From NCBI GenBank assembly GCA_000827265.1, contig KN834751.1, forward strand, positions 192,113 through 256,112: a stretch of 64,000 nucleotides of DNA. Direction: 5' to 3'. The position numbers and the translations under genes were made by a program. Source of the DNA: Collybiopsis luxurians FD-317 M1. Lineage: Eukaryota > Basidiomycota > Agaricomycetes > Agaricales > Omphalotaceae. The notes below the pieces were generated by a model that did not search any database, was not told where the DNA came from, and was given only the letters and a program-made list of their open reading frames with translations. Shown here piece after piece: positions 11,033-22,222 of the stretch (its first letter is position 1; every line of letters starts with the position of its first letter).

Positions 11033-14000
11033 TGGAAGGAGGAAGATTAATGTTGTTATGTCGGTTACCGACTGGAATTTTATGCTGGCCCTGGCTTCTT
11101 CAATCACGTAAGGGTCACAACACGCAAATATGTTTAGACTCTAGCCACTCTCTCGGATTCGGCTCATTTCCTTTTTAGGTTCTCCGTTTCAGTCGAACTT
11201 TTCCATTTACGGACACGTGTTCATTCCCTCAAATAAAAAAAAAACATTGGCTTTGCTTTCCAGTCCCACACAGCTACACTGTTCCAAAATGCCTTGCAGG
11301 TCGCACGCAGCTCTTCTCTTCTGCCTTCATCAGGCACATATGCATACGTACACGTAAAAAAAACTAAAACTCGTCTCATTAATTTGTCCTCGGAAACACT
11401 CCCCCAGGATGATTTCAATTATAGACGCAAACTTTGTAGATAACAGTTTTTGCGATCTACATACTGCACTTGAGTGAATCTCAGATCTTCCGTAACGCTT
11501 GGCCTGATTAGAGTGTGTGCTCTGCTCCATCCAACCAAAAATTCAAAGCATATACAGCGGCGGTGCTCTCGCCCTTCGCCGGCACGACCTGAATACTCGA
11601 AAGCTGTATCCAGGACGAAGGCAATTTTCCAAGAAATAAAATAAAATAAAAGTAAAATAAATCTTTGGCATGACGGCAGAGACACTCCAATCCGACTGCC
11701 AATAACTAACGAAAGCCTGCTACCAAGTCCAGGGACCGGGGACCTAAAAAAGATTTTGACTCTGAGGAATATACGTTCATAGCAGGAGCTCAGAGAAATA
11801 CAAAAAACAGGAAAAAAAAAAAAGAACCGAAATGGTTGCGTTGTAAGAACAGAACAAGATAGCATACCGCTGGCGCGATGACTTGTCGGGGCCCCAAGCC
11901 TCGCTCTATGGCGCATGTACTTACTCTATATGGTTGCGCGTGTTAAACTTGGGGTACGGAAAAACCCCCGAATAACCAGGCATGAGCCATGGCTAGTCAG
12001 ACTCTTCAGTTTCCATGTCGTTGATATTAGCACCCGCCACTCCGACTGCGCTCGCGATGATAGCAATGATCATGATGTCCGTCCGCCGTCCCAATTCTAG
12101 GCAACGGGGACCTGGAAGCCACAAAGATTTCATCATGTCCCAAACATACAAACAACGAACGTCGGATGTCCAAGGTTTCAATGTTATCAGAGTTACTACG
12201 TATGAAAACTAGGCTGGAATTAGTCGAATGTGTTTCATGGTGTCACAAGGACGGCAAGCGCCCTCTTCAATAGTTCAAGCGCGGTCCCTCCGATAGGATA
12301 CATACTCCCTTATTAGGCCTAATCCCATTTGTTTCGGACTGGAGCTTTGTATTGTCGTTGCACTAACGTTAAACTAAGAAAGAGCTAATATATGCTAATA
12401 AGCAGCTTTAAATTTCTTTCAGCAAATACCAAGAACATACTTGGCTTGAGGTACATAAATATTCCTGGATACAAAGCTGTTTTAGCAACCATCCGTCTCC
12501 TCTGAAGTAAAATACAGATGCGTTATTTACATAGATCATTGAATCATCTGCACCGGGCGTCGAAAACGCAAAACTTTCCAGGTCCTACCCCAGATCCATC
12601 AGGTCACGCAATGCCCAAAATTCCAAATCGACCAGCCTACCTGGGTCCCGACTCCCGACGTCGTTGCAGAGGCCTAGACGTTCTGGAGGCTGTAACTGCG
12701 AGAACTGCAGGAGTAACCGCAGGAGTAACCGGTAGATATTCTGTGGCTCTGTAAGGCAGCTGAAAATGGCCTGCTTCCGAAAATCAAGCAACAGCAATTA
12801 TCAGTGTCCGTTGCGGATCCCGCAGGATCATGAATAAGGTTGATTCTGATCTCATCTCAACGCGCGCAAATCAAAGCAGTGCAAAACAAAGCCCTGTGAA
12901 GTCCTACATAAAGAGATAATGGCCACAGAGGCATCGCAGAATTTCTGATTCTCTCACAGCAAAGTTTCTATACCTGAGACACAGTGACACGTTCTATACC
13001 ACTGACACTTTGAATGGAAAAAAACCTTGTGCAGCGTTGAAATTCTGGTCTGCTCATGGAAACCAGATCTTTCTACACAAAGGAAGGCACAGGCACGTAC
13101 GCGAGCTGCTCATAGGGAGTCACGCTGGCGCCAAGTTTCACTGGCCTTTGATGCTCATCCCTGAGATCCGTCGAGGATGCACAGGATACAGCCTGATGCA
13201 GCATCCAGTTAATGAGTCGGGTCTTAGCGGGTCCTAATCTGAGCTCGACCTGATTTTTAGGTAGCATTCGGAGCCTCAAGACGAGGGACTCAGGGAGTAC
13301 CCCTTCGGCCTTGAGAATGAATTTAATCGAATTCTACTTCATGATCAGCTGTTGGGTAGAGAACACTGAATGATTCATTGAAAGGTTTCTAGGGGAAATG
13401 GCAGTCTTCTTTCATCCTATACACATAAGAAGTGGACTCCTGTGGATACAACCTTTATTGAAAAGTTACCTATTTCGGTAATGTGGATATGCTATGATGT
13501 CGTCAAACTGAAAGTAATCATCGAGGGTTTTGCTCGCGTATGTAGGACAGGTTTCAACAAGATCTAGCAGGATCGAGCTTCTGCGAGTGTATACATATTT
13601 TAAATCTGCAAGCAGGGTATCGGAAAAGAAGGGTATCAAAATATCCCAAATTGAGCCGCGATCCCGCTTGCTCATGCTAAGTATCTATGATTTTCCACCT
13701 TCAATATGTATCGCCGTCAATTCATTGTAAAACGTGTAGCAGGAGACAACGACCCCTGCAAGACCGAACCGACGATCGAGAACTTCTGGGCACCGATACT
13801 GGCTCGAGGAACGACATACAACTTGCAGGGCCACATTTCTTGTCAACAACCGAAAAAGCTAGAACCAATTTAGCAAAGGCAAGGAGAAGGACAAGAAGTT
13901 GAGAATAGCTTTATTGAGGGGAGATTTAAACAACGTAATCATACAACACTAAGGTAACCAGAGGGAACCGCAAGGCTGAAATCATGAAAAGTGGAGATTC

Positions 14001-15203
14001 CGAAGCAGTCAAGGACCCTTTTTTTGAGCACGAATTGAATGAGATTGGGTAGTAGCCTTGCTCGATGCATGGATTCCGGATGTCAGACCTCGCCAGACAG
14101 CATCAACCATTTACTTACCTAGAATGGTAAACAGTTAAGGACAGGCAAATCACCGCAAGATAAAAAAAATGGGGTTGTCCGATGCAAACTTAGGTCTTGA
14201 GTTTCGTTATCCGAAAACTTCTCGTGCGTCCAAAATTCAAGTATGGGCAGATGGATGGAATTACAGGGCTCTGGCTCGCCAATAATAACGTTGAACAACG
14301 GCTGCAAATCGTTATATGTAGATCATGCAAAAGTCGGATCCGTACCGAATAGACACCTGAGTAAGCATTATAAACCGGAAAAAGGACAACAACTTCGTCT
14401 CGAGAGCGAAAGTGTCAACCAGTTATAGAGAAAATACCTCCGTTAGTCTGGAGTCCCATTAGTACGGTGGATATTTGCAGACAGACAAGCAACCGTCGTT
14501 AGAAAGAATCCCCAGCCAACCACGTTGTATCATGGACACAGATATTTTAGTCCTGACTGCATAGAATCGGTCCGATTTGCGATGCTGTAAGTATTGAGAA
14601 GATCCACCTTTGCACCGTATAGAAAAGCGGGACTTTGAAAGGACTTCATCGGAAAGATCTTCAATTTAAAGAGAGAAAAAAGAGAATATACAGACGCCAG
14701 CAGCATGTCAAACGTCAATAGGTTGGTCTAGGTTGTCTTCCGGGGATACTGGTTGCAAAAGCTCCGCTCATAGAATCACAAGTGGGTGGGTGGCAAGGTG
14801 CACCAGGAATCGACACCACATTAATAAAGTTTGATAACATCAGGTTCTTGTCCGAGTGACTGTAAGGCCTTTGAGTACAGATCTAGCTCGAGACTTTGAG
14901 TAGCATGGGGGAGTTCAACCTTCGTATCAAGCTCGATAGATTGATAGTCGAAGCTAAGAGTTGGGCAATGGAAGGTTTTCGCATTGAACATTGATTAGGC
15001 GCCTAAACTTACCATGGCTCAAATTTGGCTCAAATCTTGGTAGAAATGAAAGAACAAAAATCTTAATACCTGGCCGTCCTTGTTCACGCGTTCACAGAGG
15101 GCTGATTGAAAGTAATTTGCTGGTTTGCTGCAAATTCGATCAAGGTCAATCTAGAGAGCTTGAGAGCTTGAGCTCACAGAAGCTACTTCTCCGACAATCA
15201 GCC
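11033..15203. other. Gene-poor region, 4.2 kb, upstream of the zinc-finger repressor
   Basis: This is the longest stretch without a supported gene in the window. The largest open frame (165 codons, minus strand, 11916-11419) contains a poly-Phe run from an A-tract and lacks any family signal. A 56-codon frame from ATG 13706 (MYRRQFIVKRVAGDNDPC...) is the most protein-like, but it is isolated and unrecognised. I see a tandem 12-bp direct repeat near 12707-12731 (gcaggagtaacc twice). I found no LTR-like ends, no transposase frame and no tRNA. It may hold a long 5' untranslated region and promoter for the repressor, non-coding transcripts, or decayed sequence. Confidence 0.5.
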
Positions 15204-16837
15204 ATGATCTCCAGCAAGAAGATACCAGTTATCCTCGATACAGATCCAGGGGTCGACGATATCATTGCTCTGTATGTTATTCCGACTTGTAACTGTCGAA
15301 AATGCAATGACCAATAACCGTTCAGACTGTTCGCTCTCTCCTCTCCAGAGTTAGAGATTTTGGCTATCATTGTATCGTACGGTTCGTCTTTCTTTATCGA
15401 AATACATTCTTCACTCCAAATTAACTGTTCTACAGGAAATACTGATATCGAATCTGCGTAGTGAGCTCTAAAAATCTGATTGGGCTCAAGTATGCATATA
15501 GATCAATCATTTTAGTGCGAATGTTTTGAAAACGTACCAAGCGGTGCAGAGACACTTGGATCTCTACCCAGCCGACGCTCTTCGATTTCCCAATTTTTTT
15601 AACTCCCTAAAAACCATCCTCTGCCGTGGAAGCGACGGCCCTCTTGAGGGTGCGTTGCACAGCGCGACCTATTTCCATGGAAGGCCAGTACCTTGTTATT
15701 CCTCATCTTCTCCGTTGAGTTCTTTGACTTACTGTAGATACAGGGACGGTCTTGGTGAAATTAGTAGCCATCATCCGGAGCTTAATGTCGTTTCCAATCC
15801 TCAACAGCTAGTGTATCCTGATCAACATGGCATAGAAGTGATACTCGATGTTCTTAGAGAGCATGAAGAGCGTAGCATCACATATATTGCGATTGGGCCT
15901 CTCACAAATCTTGCTCGGTTGATGCACCGTGACAGCAAGTCTGTATCCTCAAAAATCGGGCTCGTCATTTGCATGGGCGGGGCTTTGGATGTTCCCGGGA
16001 ACACCAGCGCCGTAGCAGAGTGTAAGCATGGTTTTCTTTTTTTTCTTGAGAAAGGACTTCCGTCGCGTGTACTTACTATGTACACTTCTTAGTCAATTTC
16101 TTTGCAGATCCTTTTGCAGCACGAAATCTTCTAGGACCTAAAGCCCCTTATGAATTTCCTCTTCCACTTGACCGATTTCTTCTGTTACCCTTAGACACCA
16201 CCTCTGTTCACCAAATTCCTTTCACAGTTTACCGGGAGCAAGTGGATCCATGCTTTGAATCGTCTACATCTTCCGAAAAGCCATTGACTAACTTTACCTC
16301 GGCTTTCTTGACTCACACTCGCCGAATTATGAATAAATTCGGAATCGACGCTATGGAGCTGCACGATATTGTCGCTGTGTGGTGTGCCATTAATTATCCC
16401 TCTTTCTCAAATGGCTCTTCTATGAAAGAGACCGCTGTTCCTGGATGGAAGGCTGTTAAGAGGTTGTTTGATATTGAACGGTTTGTGGTCTCAATCTGAA
16501 GCCCAAGAGTTCACACCCACACTACAATTTCTTCAGGACAGGGGAACTAACTCGAGGCATGGTTGTAGTGGATCGGCGTGAAGATGACTCCGCCTATGCT
16601 CCTGGAGCCAACAGGGCGGAGGTACAAGCCGCCTTAGACGAAGTGAATTTCTCTGTCCATAAGAAGCTGGAGTCCATCGCCTTGCCTGCCCGAGTTGAGG
16701 TTGAATTTGACCCTTCAAACGAGAAAGCAGACGATAAACCTCAGGGTGTGGTGTATCTCGCAGACACCTGGTCCCGACACGCTGTTGAAGCTTCTTCTGG
16801 AGAGGGTTTGGGGATGTCCATAAACCGGGCACGATAA
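15204..16837 (+). CDS. Inosine-uridine-preferring nucleoside hydrolase
   Basis: This enzyme family hydrolyses the N-glycosidic bond of nucleosides in purine and pyrimidine salvage. ATG 15204 gives MISSKKIPVILDTDPGVDD, where the DTDPGVDD calcium-binding motif is diagnostic. Further family segments are SSPELEILAIIVSYGNTD, GSDGPLEGALHSATYFHGRDGLG, ITYIAIGPLTNLARL, GLVICMGGALDVPGN, AEFNFFADPFAARNLL and ELHDIVAVW, which supplies the late His-Asp pair. The last part has GELTRGMVVVDRR, and TAA is at 16835-16837. Seven short introns interrupt the gene. The intron at 15684-15743 starts with GC and is exactly 60 nt, so keeping it would insert 20 residues in frame; splicing it restores the conserved FHGRDGLG. 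It converges with GOT1, stop codons 202 bp apart. Confidence 0.9.
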
Positions 16838-17039
16838 GGTAAGATGCAATCTTCAATAGACAATGTTAGAGACACACATCATCCGAACCGACTAAGTATT
16901 GGGCGTTGATCGTTCTTTTGCCGCCCAGGGCGCGTGTAGAGCGTGCAATTTACTCAGCAACTTTGAAAGGAAGCTCGATATAGGCTTATATCTTGCTGAC
17001 GCGTGGAAGAGAACCCAAGTATATAGAGGGAATTTGTTA

Positions 17040-17669
17040 TCATACAGCAGACGTTCGTGATCCTGCAATCCTGTCTACAACCTGCAAAAGGTATTCAGTC
17101 AACTGCGCGGTGGAACGAGAAAATGGCTTTACTGTGCGGATCCCAGGTAGCGATAGGAGGGTGCCAATAAAAGGAAGCTGCCGCATAAACGTTATCACAA
17201 CCGGGAAAAAGTCTCTGAAAGCTTCGAGTCAGTATTGGACTAGACAAAAAGTTATTACAACACAGACCCAAATAGATTTAAAAATCCAAATGTTTCTACT
17301 ATCATTCCAATAAACGGCCATTTGAAAAAGACGAGAAGTATTCCGCCCAAGAAGCATATCGTCCCGCGAAGTTTCTCCCTGCGTGCGAAGAAGTAGAATG
17401 TCTTGCGTGGACCAATGATGAGGGTAAGCCCGGAAATGAAGAGAATCTAGAGAATGGAATGAAGCGCGACTTGTCCGAGATCTGGGAAACTACGAACATT
17501 GCCAAGAGCCAAAAGGGCACCGTCAAAGAAGAGCATGACACCGAGGAGCATGAAAAGGCCCCCAAAGGTCGTGAGGGCGACCCCGATTTCTGTTCAAGAT
17601 ATCACCTTAGCTGACTGACAAGAAGAAATTGAGGAGAGCCAGCTGACTTTGTCCGTCCGTGAGCCACAT
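17040..17669 (-). CDS. GOT1: Golgi transport protein 1 (GOT1), ER-Golgi vesicle traffic
   Basis: This small tetraspanning membrane protein is needed for fusion and tethering steps of ER-to-Golgi transport. From ATG 17669 the joined exons give MWLTDGQKIGVALTTFGG, then LFMLLGVMLFFDGALLALGN, ILFISGLTLIIGPRKTFYFF, GTICFLGGILLVFFKWPFIG and FFPVVITFMRQLPFIGTLL, ending RIAGSRTSAV with TGA at 17040-17042. The length, about 140 aa, and the four hydrophobic segments are as in Got1/GOLT1. Each segment sits in its own exon separated by introns of about 50 nt. No long single open frame represents this gene, so simple ORF scanning misses it. The divergent neighbour is the 2OG oxygenase gene. Confidence 0.93.
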
Positions 17670-17868
17670 TTTTGAAAATTTGGAAAAAGTCGAAGAATAA
17701 GTATAGAGTACGCGGCGTCGCAAACGCAACGTCGTGTAACCGCCACGTGGCATTTCCTATTTTGGTTTCTTCTTCAATCATGAGATAGTAGATCATAATT
17801 CACCAAGATGACCTTTGTGGGTCATACGTCCACTCTGGGAAGCTAGTCTCCCTTGAGTCTTTGCCTTC

Positions 17869-19432
17869 ATGCCCAGTCTAACGGTCCCTCAAATTCCACA
17901 TTACGAACCAGCGCCAGTCACTAAGGAAGCTCGTATGTTTTACGGAGGGATTCAATTCTCATTCTGACCCCTTTCTTTCAGTCGAATATGCTGATCTAGC
18001 CATTATTGATCTTAGCAAAGCCAATAGTGCAGAAGGGCGTGCACAGCTTGCATTGCAAGTGAAAGAAGCCATGGCAAACCTAGGTTTTTTCTATGCGATT
18101 AATCATGGTTATTCCACCGAACAAGAAAGTGGCAGTACTCGAGAACTCTCAGAATTAATTCTAACCTCGACTATCTAGATGGAACGTATGTTCGATATAG
18201 CGGACATTCCTTTCTCTCAGGTCAATGATGAAGAGAAGGAAAAATATGTTGGCACAATGAAGCAGACTGGTTCTTACCAAGGGTATAAACTACGTCAATA
18301 TTGGGTACGCCGATGTGATATGATAACCTTTCCGTCACTCATATCGATAGCACATTGACGGCGGTGTACGCGATCAAGTTGAAAATTACAACAGTAAGAG
18401 CTTTCCTCTAAGCAATTATTCACTCCGACTAAACTTGCACCTCCTACAGTCAATCACGACGTCAACAGGCGTGGCCATCCGGAAGCAGTACGGCCTCTCC
18501 TTCCGGAAATAAGCCACTTCGCTCGTCATTCCCATATGAATGTTCTCCAGCCTATTCTTAGGTGTGCTCTGTTGCTCAAGTTGAAAGCGTCTTTCATTGA
18601 TCTTCGTCCAGGCTCATGGCACTTGGATTGGAAGTTCCCGAAGATACTCTTTTCAATATGCATGGGTGGCATACTGAATCGGAAACCTATGGTGGGCACC
18701 GTCTTTTCTTTTCTCAGAACGCTCATCTGACTCCATCTAGTTCGATTCATGAAATATTACCCGCGGAGCGCGGAGGACGAGACAAAAACAAACGGAGTCT
18801 GGCTGAAAGGTCACACAGGTGAGTCGACTTCTTGGTCTTGCGTCTGGTGGTTCGTGATGCTGAAATAAATCAAGACTTCGGTACAATTACCATTCTGTAC
18901 AGTCAGCCTGTTGCCGCTCTCCAAATTCTGACCCCCGATGGAACATGGAAATGGATAAAACACATTGAGAACGCTGTAGTATGTTCGCAGCTGATGTTTG
19001 AGCTTCTTTGATTTCCAGGGTATGTAGGTGGTCAACGCCGGAGACGCAATGGAGTTCATATCTGGAGGGCTTTATCGTGCGACGATTCATCGGTAAGTCG
19101 AGCTCCGATCGTTCCTTTCGAAAGGAAGAAATAATATCTATAACAGGGTGGTCCAACCTCCGAAAGACCAACAGAACTACACCCGTCTAGGTATCTTTTA
19201 CTTCTGTATGACCGACGACGACATCAGACTCGCTCCCCTCGTCTCGAGCCCCGTATTACAACGAGTCGGTATCAAACGACGCTTTGAACGAGATGAGGAG
19301 GCGCCGTTGATGAAGGATTGGCGCAAAGCTCGAACGTCAGCGTATGGCCAAAGTACACTATCCAAATCGAGCAAGGACAAAGATGTTGAAGAAGAGATCA
19401 TCAACGGTGTTGTGGTCAAACATTACAATTGA
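17869..19432 (+). CDS. Isopenicillin-N-synthase-like 2-oxoglutarate/Fe(II) oxygenase
   Basis: It encodes about 350 residues of a non-heme iron dioxygenase of the IPNS/2OG family. ATG 17869 (MPSLTVPQIPHYEP) leads into YADLAIIDLSKA, MANLGFFYAINHGYS, MFDIADIPFSQV, GSYQGYKLRQYW and then the jelly-roll core. The iron ligands are visible as GHTDFGTITIL (His, Asp) and ATIHRVVQPP (second His, followed by Arg). The C-terminus is EEEIINGVVVKHYN, TGA 19430-19432. About nine introns of 45-60 nt occur. One exon junction lacks a GT donor: after GAACAA the sequence is gaaagt, one base from the consensus gtaagt, and no other donor keeps the frame. This is either a GA-AG splice, a mutation or a sequencing error. 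The substrate is unknown; fungal relatives are often unassigned. Confidence 0.85.
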
Positions 19433-20728
19433 GTTTGAGTCCAAGACACCTCAATTGCATCTGTAATCTATCTACTCGAGATTTTATTCGCATTATACCA
19501 GCTCAAGAGTTTCTTGAAGACCGTACGCGTTGATTGAGTATGTGCAGTGCTATAAGCTTTCGCGTTAACTGTCTGTTTCAATGTTAAATGTCAGCTCTGG
19601 CTCTAGCCACCGCATAAATCCAGTTCACGTTTCAGTAACTGTGAAAATAGAGACCTCCACTTACCCCTTCAATTTTGGGAAGTGGTGGAACTCAGCGATT
19701 GTTCGAAGTATATCATGGGATTTTCGGTGGTTAAAACCGCGAAACCACTGTCGCTGCAGTGCATCTACAGTCCTGGGACCCCCTTGCTTGAAGCATTCTT
19801 CCAAGCTCCATTCGGGTTTTTCATGTGAGAATAAACTACTGAAGCTCCACTAGCTGGGAAGGAATAAAATCACGGGTACAAAGAGTTTGAGAGATGGTCA
19901 ACTGGTCCACACCAGTTGAATATGCTTCTAGAACAACTAAGCTTTTTTTCCATACTATGCAGGTAGTCCTATACCCACTTTGTGAATATATCAAAGAGTT
20001 GAAGCGATGTTCCGAGGCTTCAAATGCGTTATGCATCGCTAATACAAGCCTGAAATGAATGACTGAGATATACGCATGGCCAGCTAGGTTAGACTGGAAG
20101 AGTAGCGATCGTTTGTCAATTAGACTGATGCGCCTGACATGTGTACGTGGGAGGCAAATTCATTCACCACTAACAACTGTCATGGTCGAATGAGGAGATC
20201 AATGTTGCGATGAAATAGGTCTCCAAGGCTAAGAGAAGCTCGACGGGACGAAGAAACAAAAGAAGAATACAATCCTAATCAGCCTGCCCTTTGCAGAATG
20301 ATGTTTTGACTGTTAAACGTTAAACACCTTCTCTATTGCTTTGACATATGTTTAGGTTCCGTCTTTCATTGGTGGCATATTGCGTGACATTCCCATTCCT
20401 CTGGAATAGTGCTGCAGTCAGTCGAGAAAGGAGTTGATTGCATGCCGAAATTGGCACTAATTTACAAGTACCAGAAATATAAACCCACTTTGGAAAAAGT
20501 AGCGGAGAAGATTCTGATTCTGAAGAAAGCAGGGAAGTCTACGTTGCGAGAGTGAAAACAAGAGTACACGGATTGCGTACGAGAAATAAGATATGGAAGA
20601 ACGGAGATTGAGGAGGCCAGGATAAATGATAATGATAGGAATTCAAGTCCAACGTCGAGCCCTGTCATGAAGTCATCATCCATCGAAAGAATCCAGATAA
20701 AGATACAAATCCGTGCCCAGCTCCCATT
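19433..20728. other. Intergenic, 1.3 kb, no supported gene
   Basis: This lies between the 3' end of the oxygenase gene and the 3' end of the disordered-protein gene. Open frames of 66-90 codons (for example 19581-19853 plus and 20683-20462 minus) lack family signals. The minus-strand frame near 20462-20683 has a hydrophobic stretch, but its context is 3' untranslated sequence. I see no RNA gene or repeat. Confidence 0.45.
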
Positions 20729-22152
20729 TCATCTGCGAGCCTCGAATTTAGCGCGTCTGACACGATCATAGCTCTCCCGTAAGGGCGTTCGGTGAGCTAA
20801 AGTAGTAAGGTGATTGGTCAAATATGGTGGAGGAAGGAGTGAATGAACCCCTGCAGTATGAAATTGGGGATGGCTGGGAGGAGGAAATATGACTGAAAGA
20901 CGTTGTGGACTAGGCGGACGTGTAGCAGGAATGTGTGCCAGAGAGGAGATAGCAGCGGAGGAAGATGAGGATGAAATTGTTGAGAGCGTACGATTACGAT
21001 CCCTGATTTGCCGAGGAGGATCGCGAATAGAAGTATGGACAGGAAGCGTTGCTACGGAACGGGTAGAAGATACGGATGTTCGCCTTGAAGGCATCCGATG
21101 AAGATGAGAAGGGGAAGAAGATGGTGAAGTGGAAGGAGTAGTTGCAGGTGACGCGGATAACGCATTCGGATGAGGCATCGATTGCTCGATCTTGACTGGG
21201 GGAGTGGATGATAGCTGTGCCGAAGCGACATCTGAAGTCATAGCTAAAGACGCGAGTTTATTGGGATTGCCATAAGATTGACCCCGAATGAGTGGATGTG
21301 GACGGAGAGTATCGTGCCTGCTGGAAGTAGAATGGGTAGACGGCGGACGGGCAGTGGAATGTCGCTTAGTGGGAGGGCGAGGAACCGCACTAAGATTGTC
21401 GAATGAACCAGGCTCATTCACCATCGGAGGTAAACTAGCTCGTCTTTCCTGCTGCTGAAAAGTTGAACGCTGTGGTGTGGGTTGGATAGAATGTGGAGGT
21501 TGTGTTTCTGAAGGTTCGGCCGGCAACTTGCCTCGAGGCCGCTGAGAGTCTACCAGAGGATCCACGCGAGGAATGGGCGTTGCACCTCCAGCTCTTTCTC
21601 TGTCCTGTTCCTCAACTATCTTTGCTGCATCATATTGAGCCAACCTTCCTTCAAGTAGCTTGGTCTGCTCGGCAGGGGTGACGAGCTCAGAGTCATCACC
21701 TGAATCGGAGCCTTGGATGTGGTTGGGAGTAGCGGCACCGCTTTCGCTGGATACCCACTCATCATCATCAGCTTCATCACTTGGACTTGAAGCAATAATA
21801 AAACCCTTTTTGGTCTTTAATCCGTTGGACTTTGGCGCTGCATTGACTGAGCGCTTGGCAGTAGGTTGAAGCTGATCTTTGGAGGCTATTCTGTGCGTGC
21901 TAGCTCCTCTATGAAAAGCCACGTTTCGAGCCTGGTCATAAGGAAAGCCTGAGAGATAGATTTAAGGAGTGGTGAGCACGAACATACATCGTTTTTCTTG
22001 CTCTGCGTTGGCTGGGGCTGTTTAACAGCGGGATATTGGGGTTCTTTCTGGGTGAATTGCAAATTTGTGGTCAGTCTGCTGGATGAGGAGCTTCTAGAAT
22101 TGGGACCCAGTCTCGACGAGCTCGCTGTTCGATGGTGAACCTTTGGACCCAT
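20729..22152 (-). CDS. Ser/Pro-rich disordered protein, possibly MKS1/DUF3295-like
   Basis: Two exons join. ATG 22152 gives MGPKVHHRTASSSRLG up to TQSKKND; an intron then starts at gtatgttc and ends at tgaccag near 21935. The second exon is a single long frame to TGA 20729-20731. The protein is about 450 residues, low complexity, rich in Ser, Pro, Thr and Arg. It has one acidic conserved-looking patch, DEADDDEWVSSESGAATPN, which resembles the short motif seen in fungal MKS1/DUF3295-type regulators; this assignment is tentative. The C-terminus (RESYDRVRRAKFEARR) is basic and helical. The start codon is 70 bp from that of divergent UTP6, so the two genes probably share a promoter. Confidence 0.7.
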
Positions 22153-22222
22153 GCTGGTTAGTGCCCAAAGTGGAAATAGAGTTTAAGCGCCCAACTCTTT
22201 CCTTTTTACCGCCACCGTCAAA

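Noticed and set aside
11419..11916. 165-codon minus-strand frame
   Set aside because: Low-complexity poly-Phe from an A-tract, no introns with family signals, no motif; likely chance in the gene-poor region.
13706..13876. 56-codon frame (MYRRQFIVKRVAGDNDPC...)
   Set aside because: Protein-like composition but isolated, short and without family match; not enough to call a gene.
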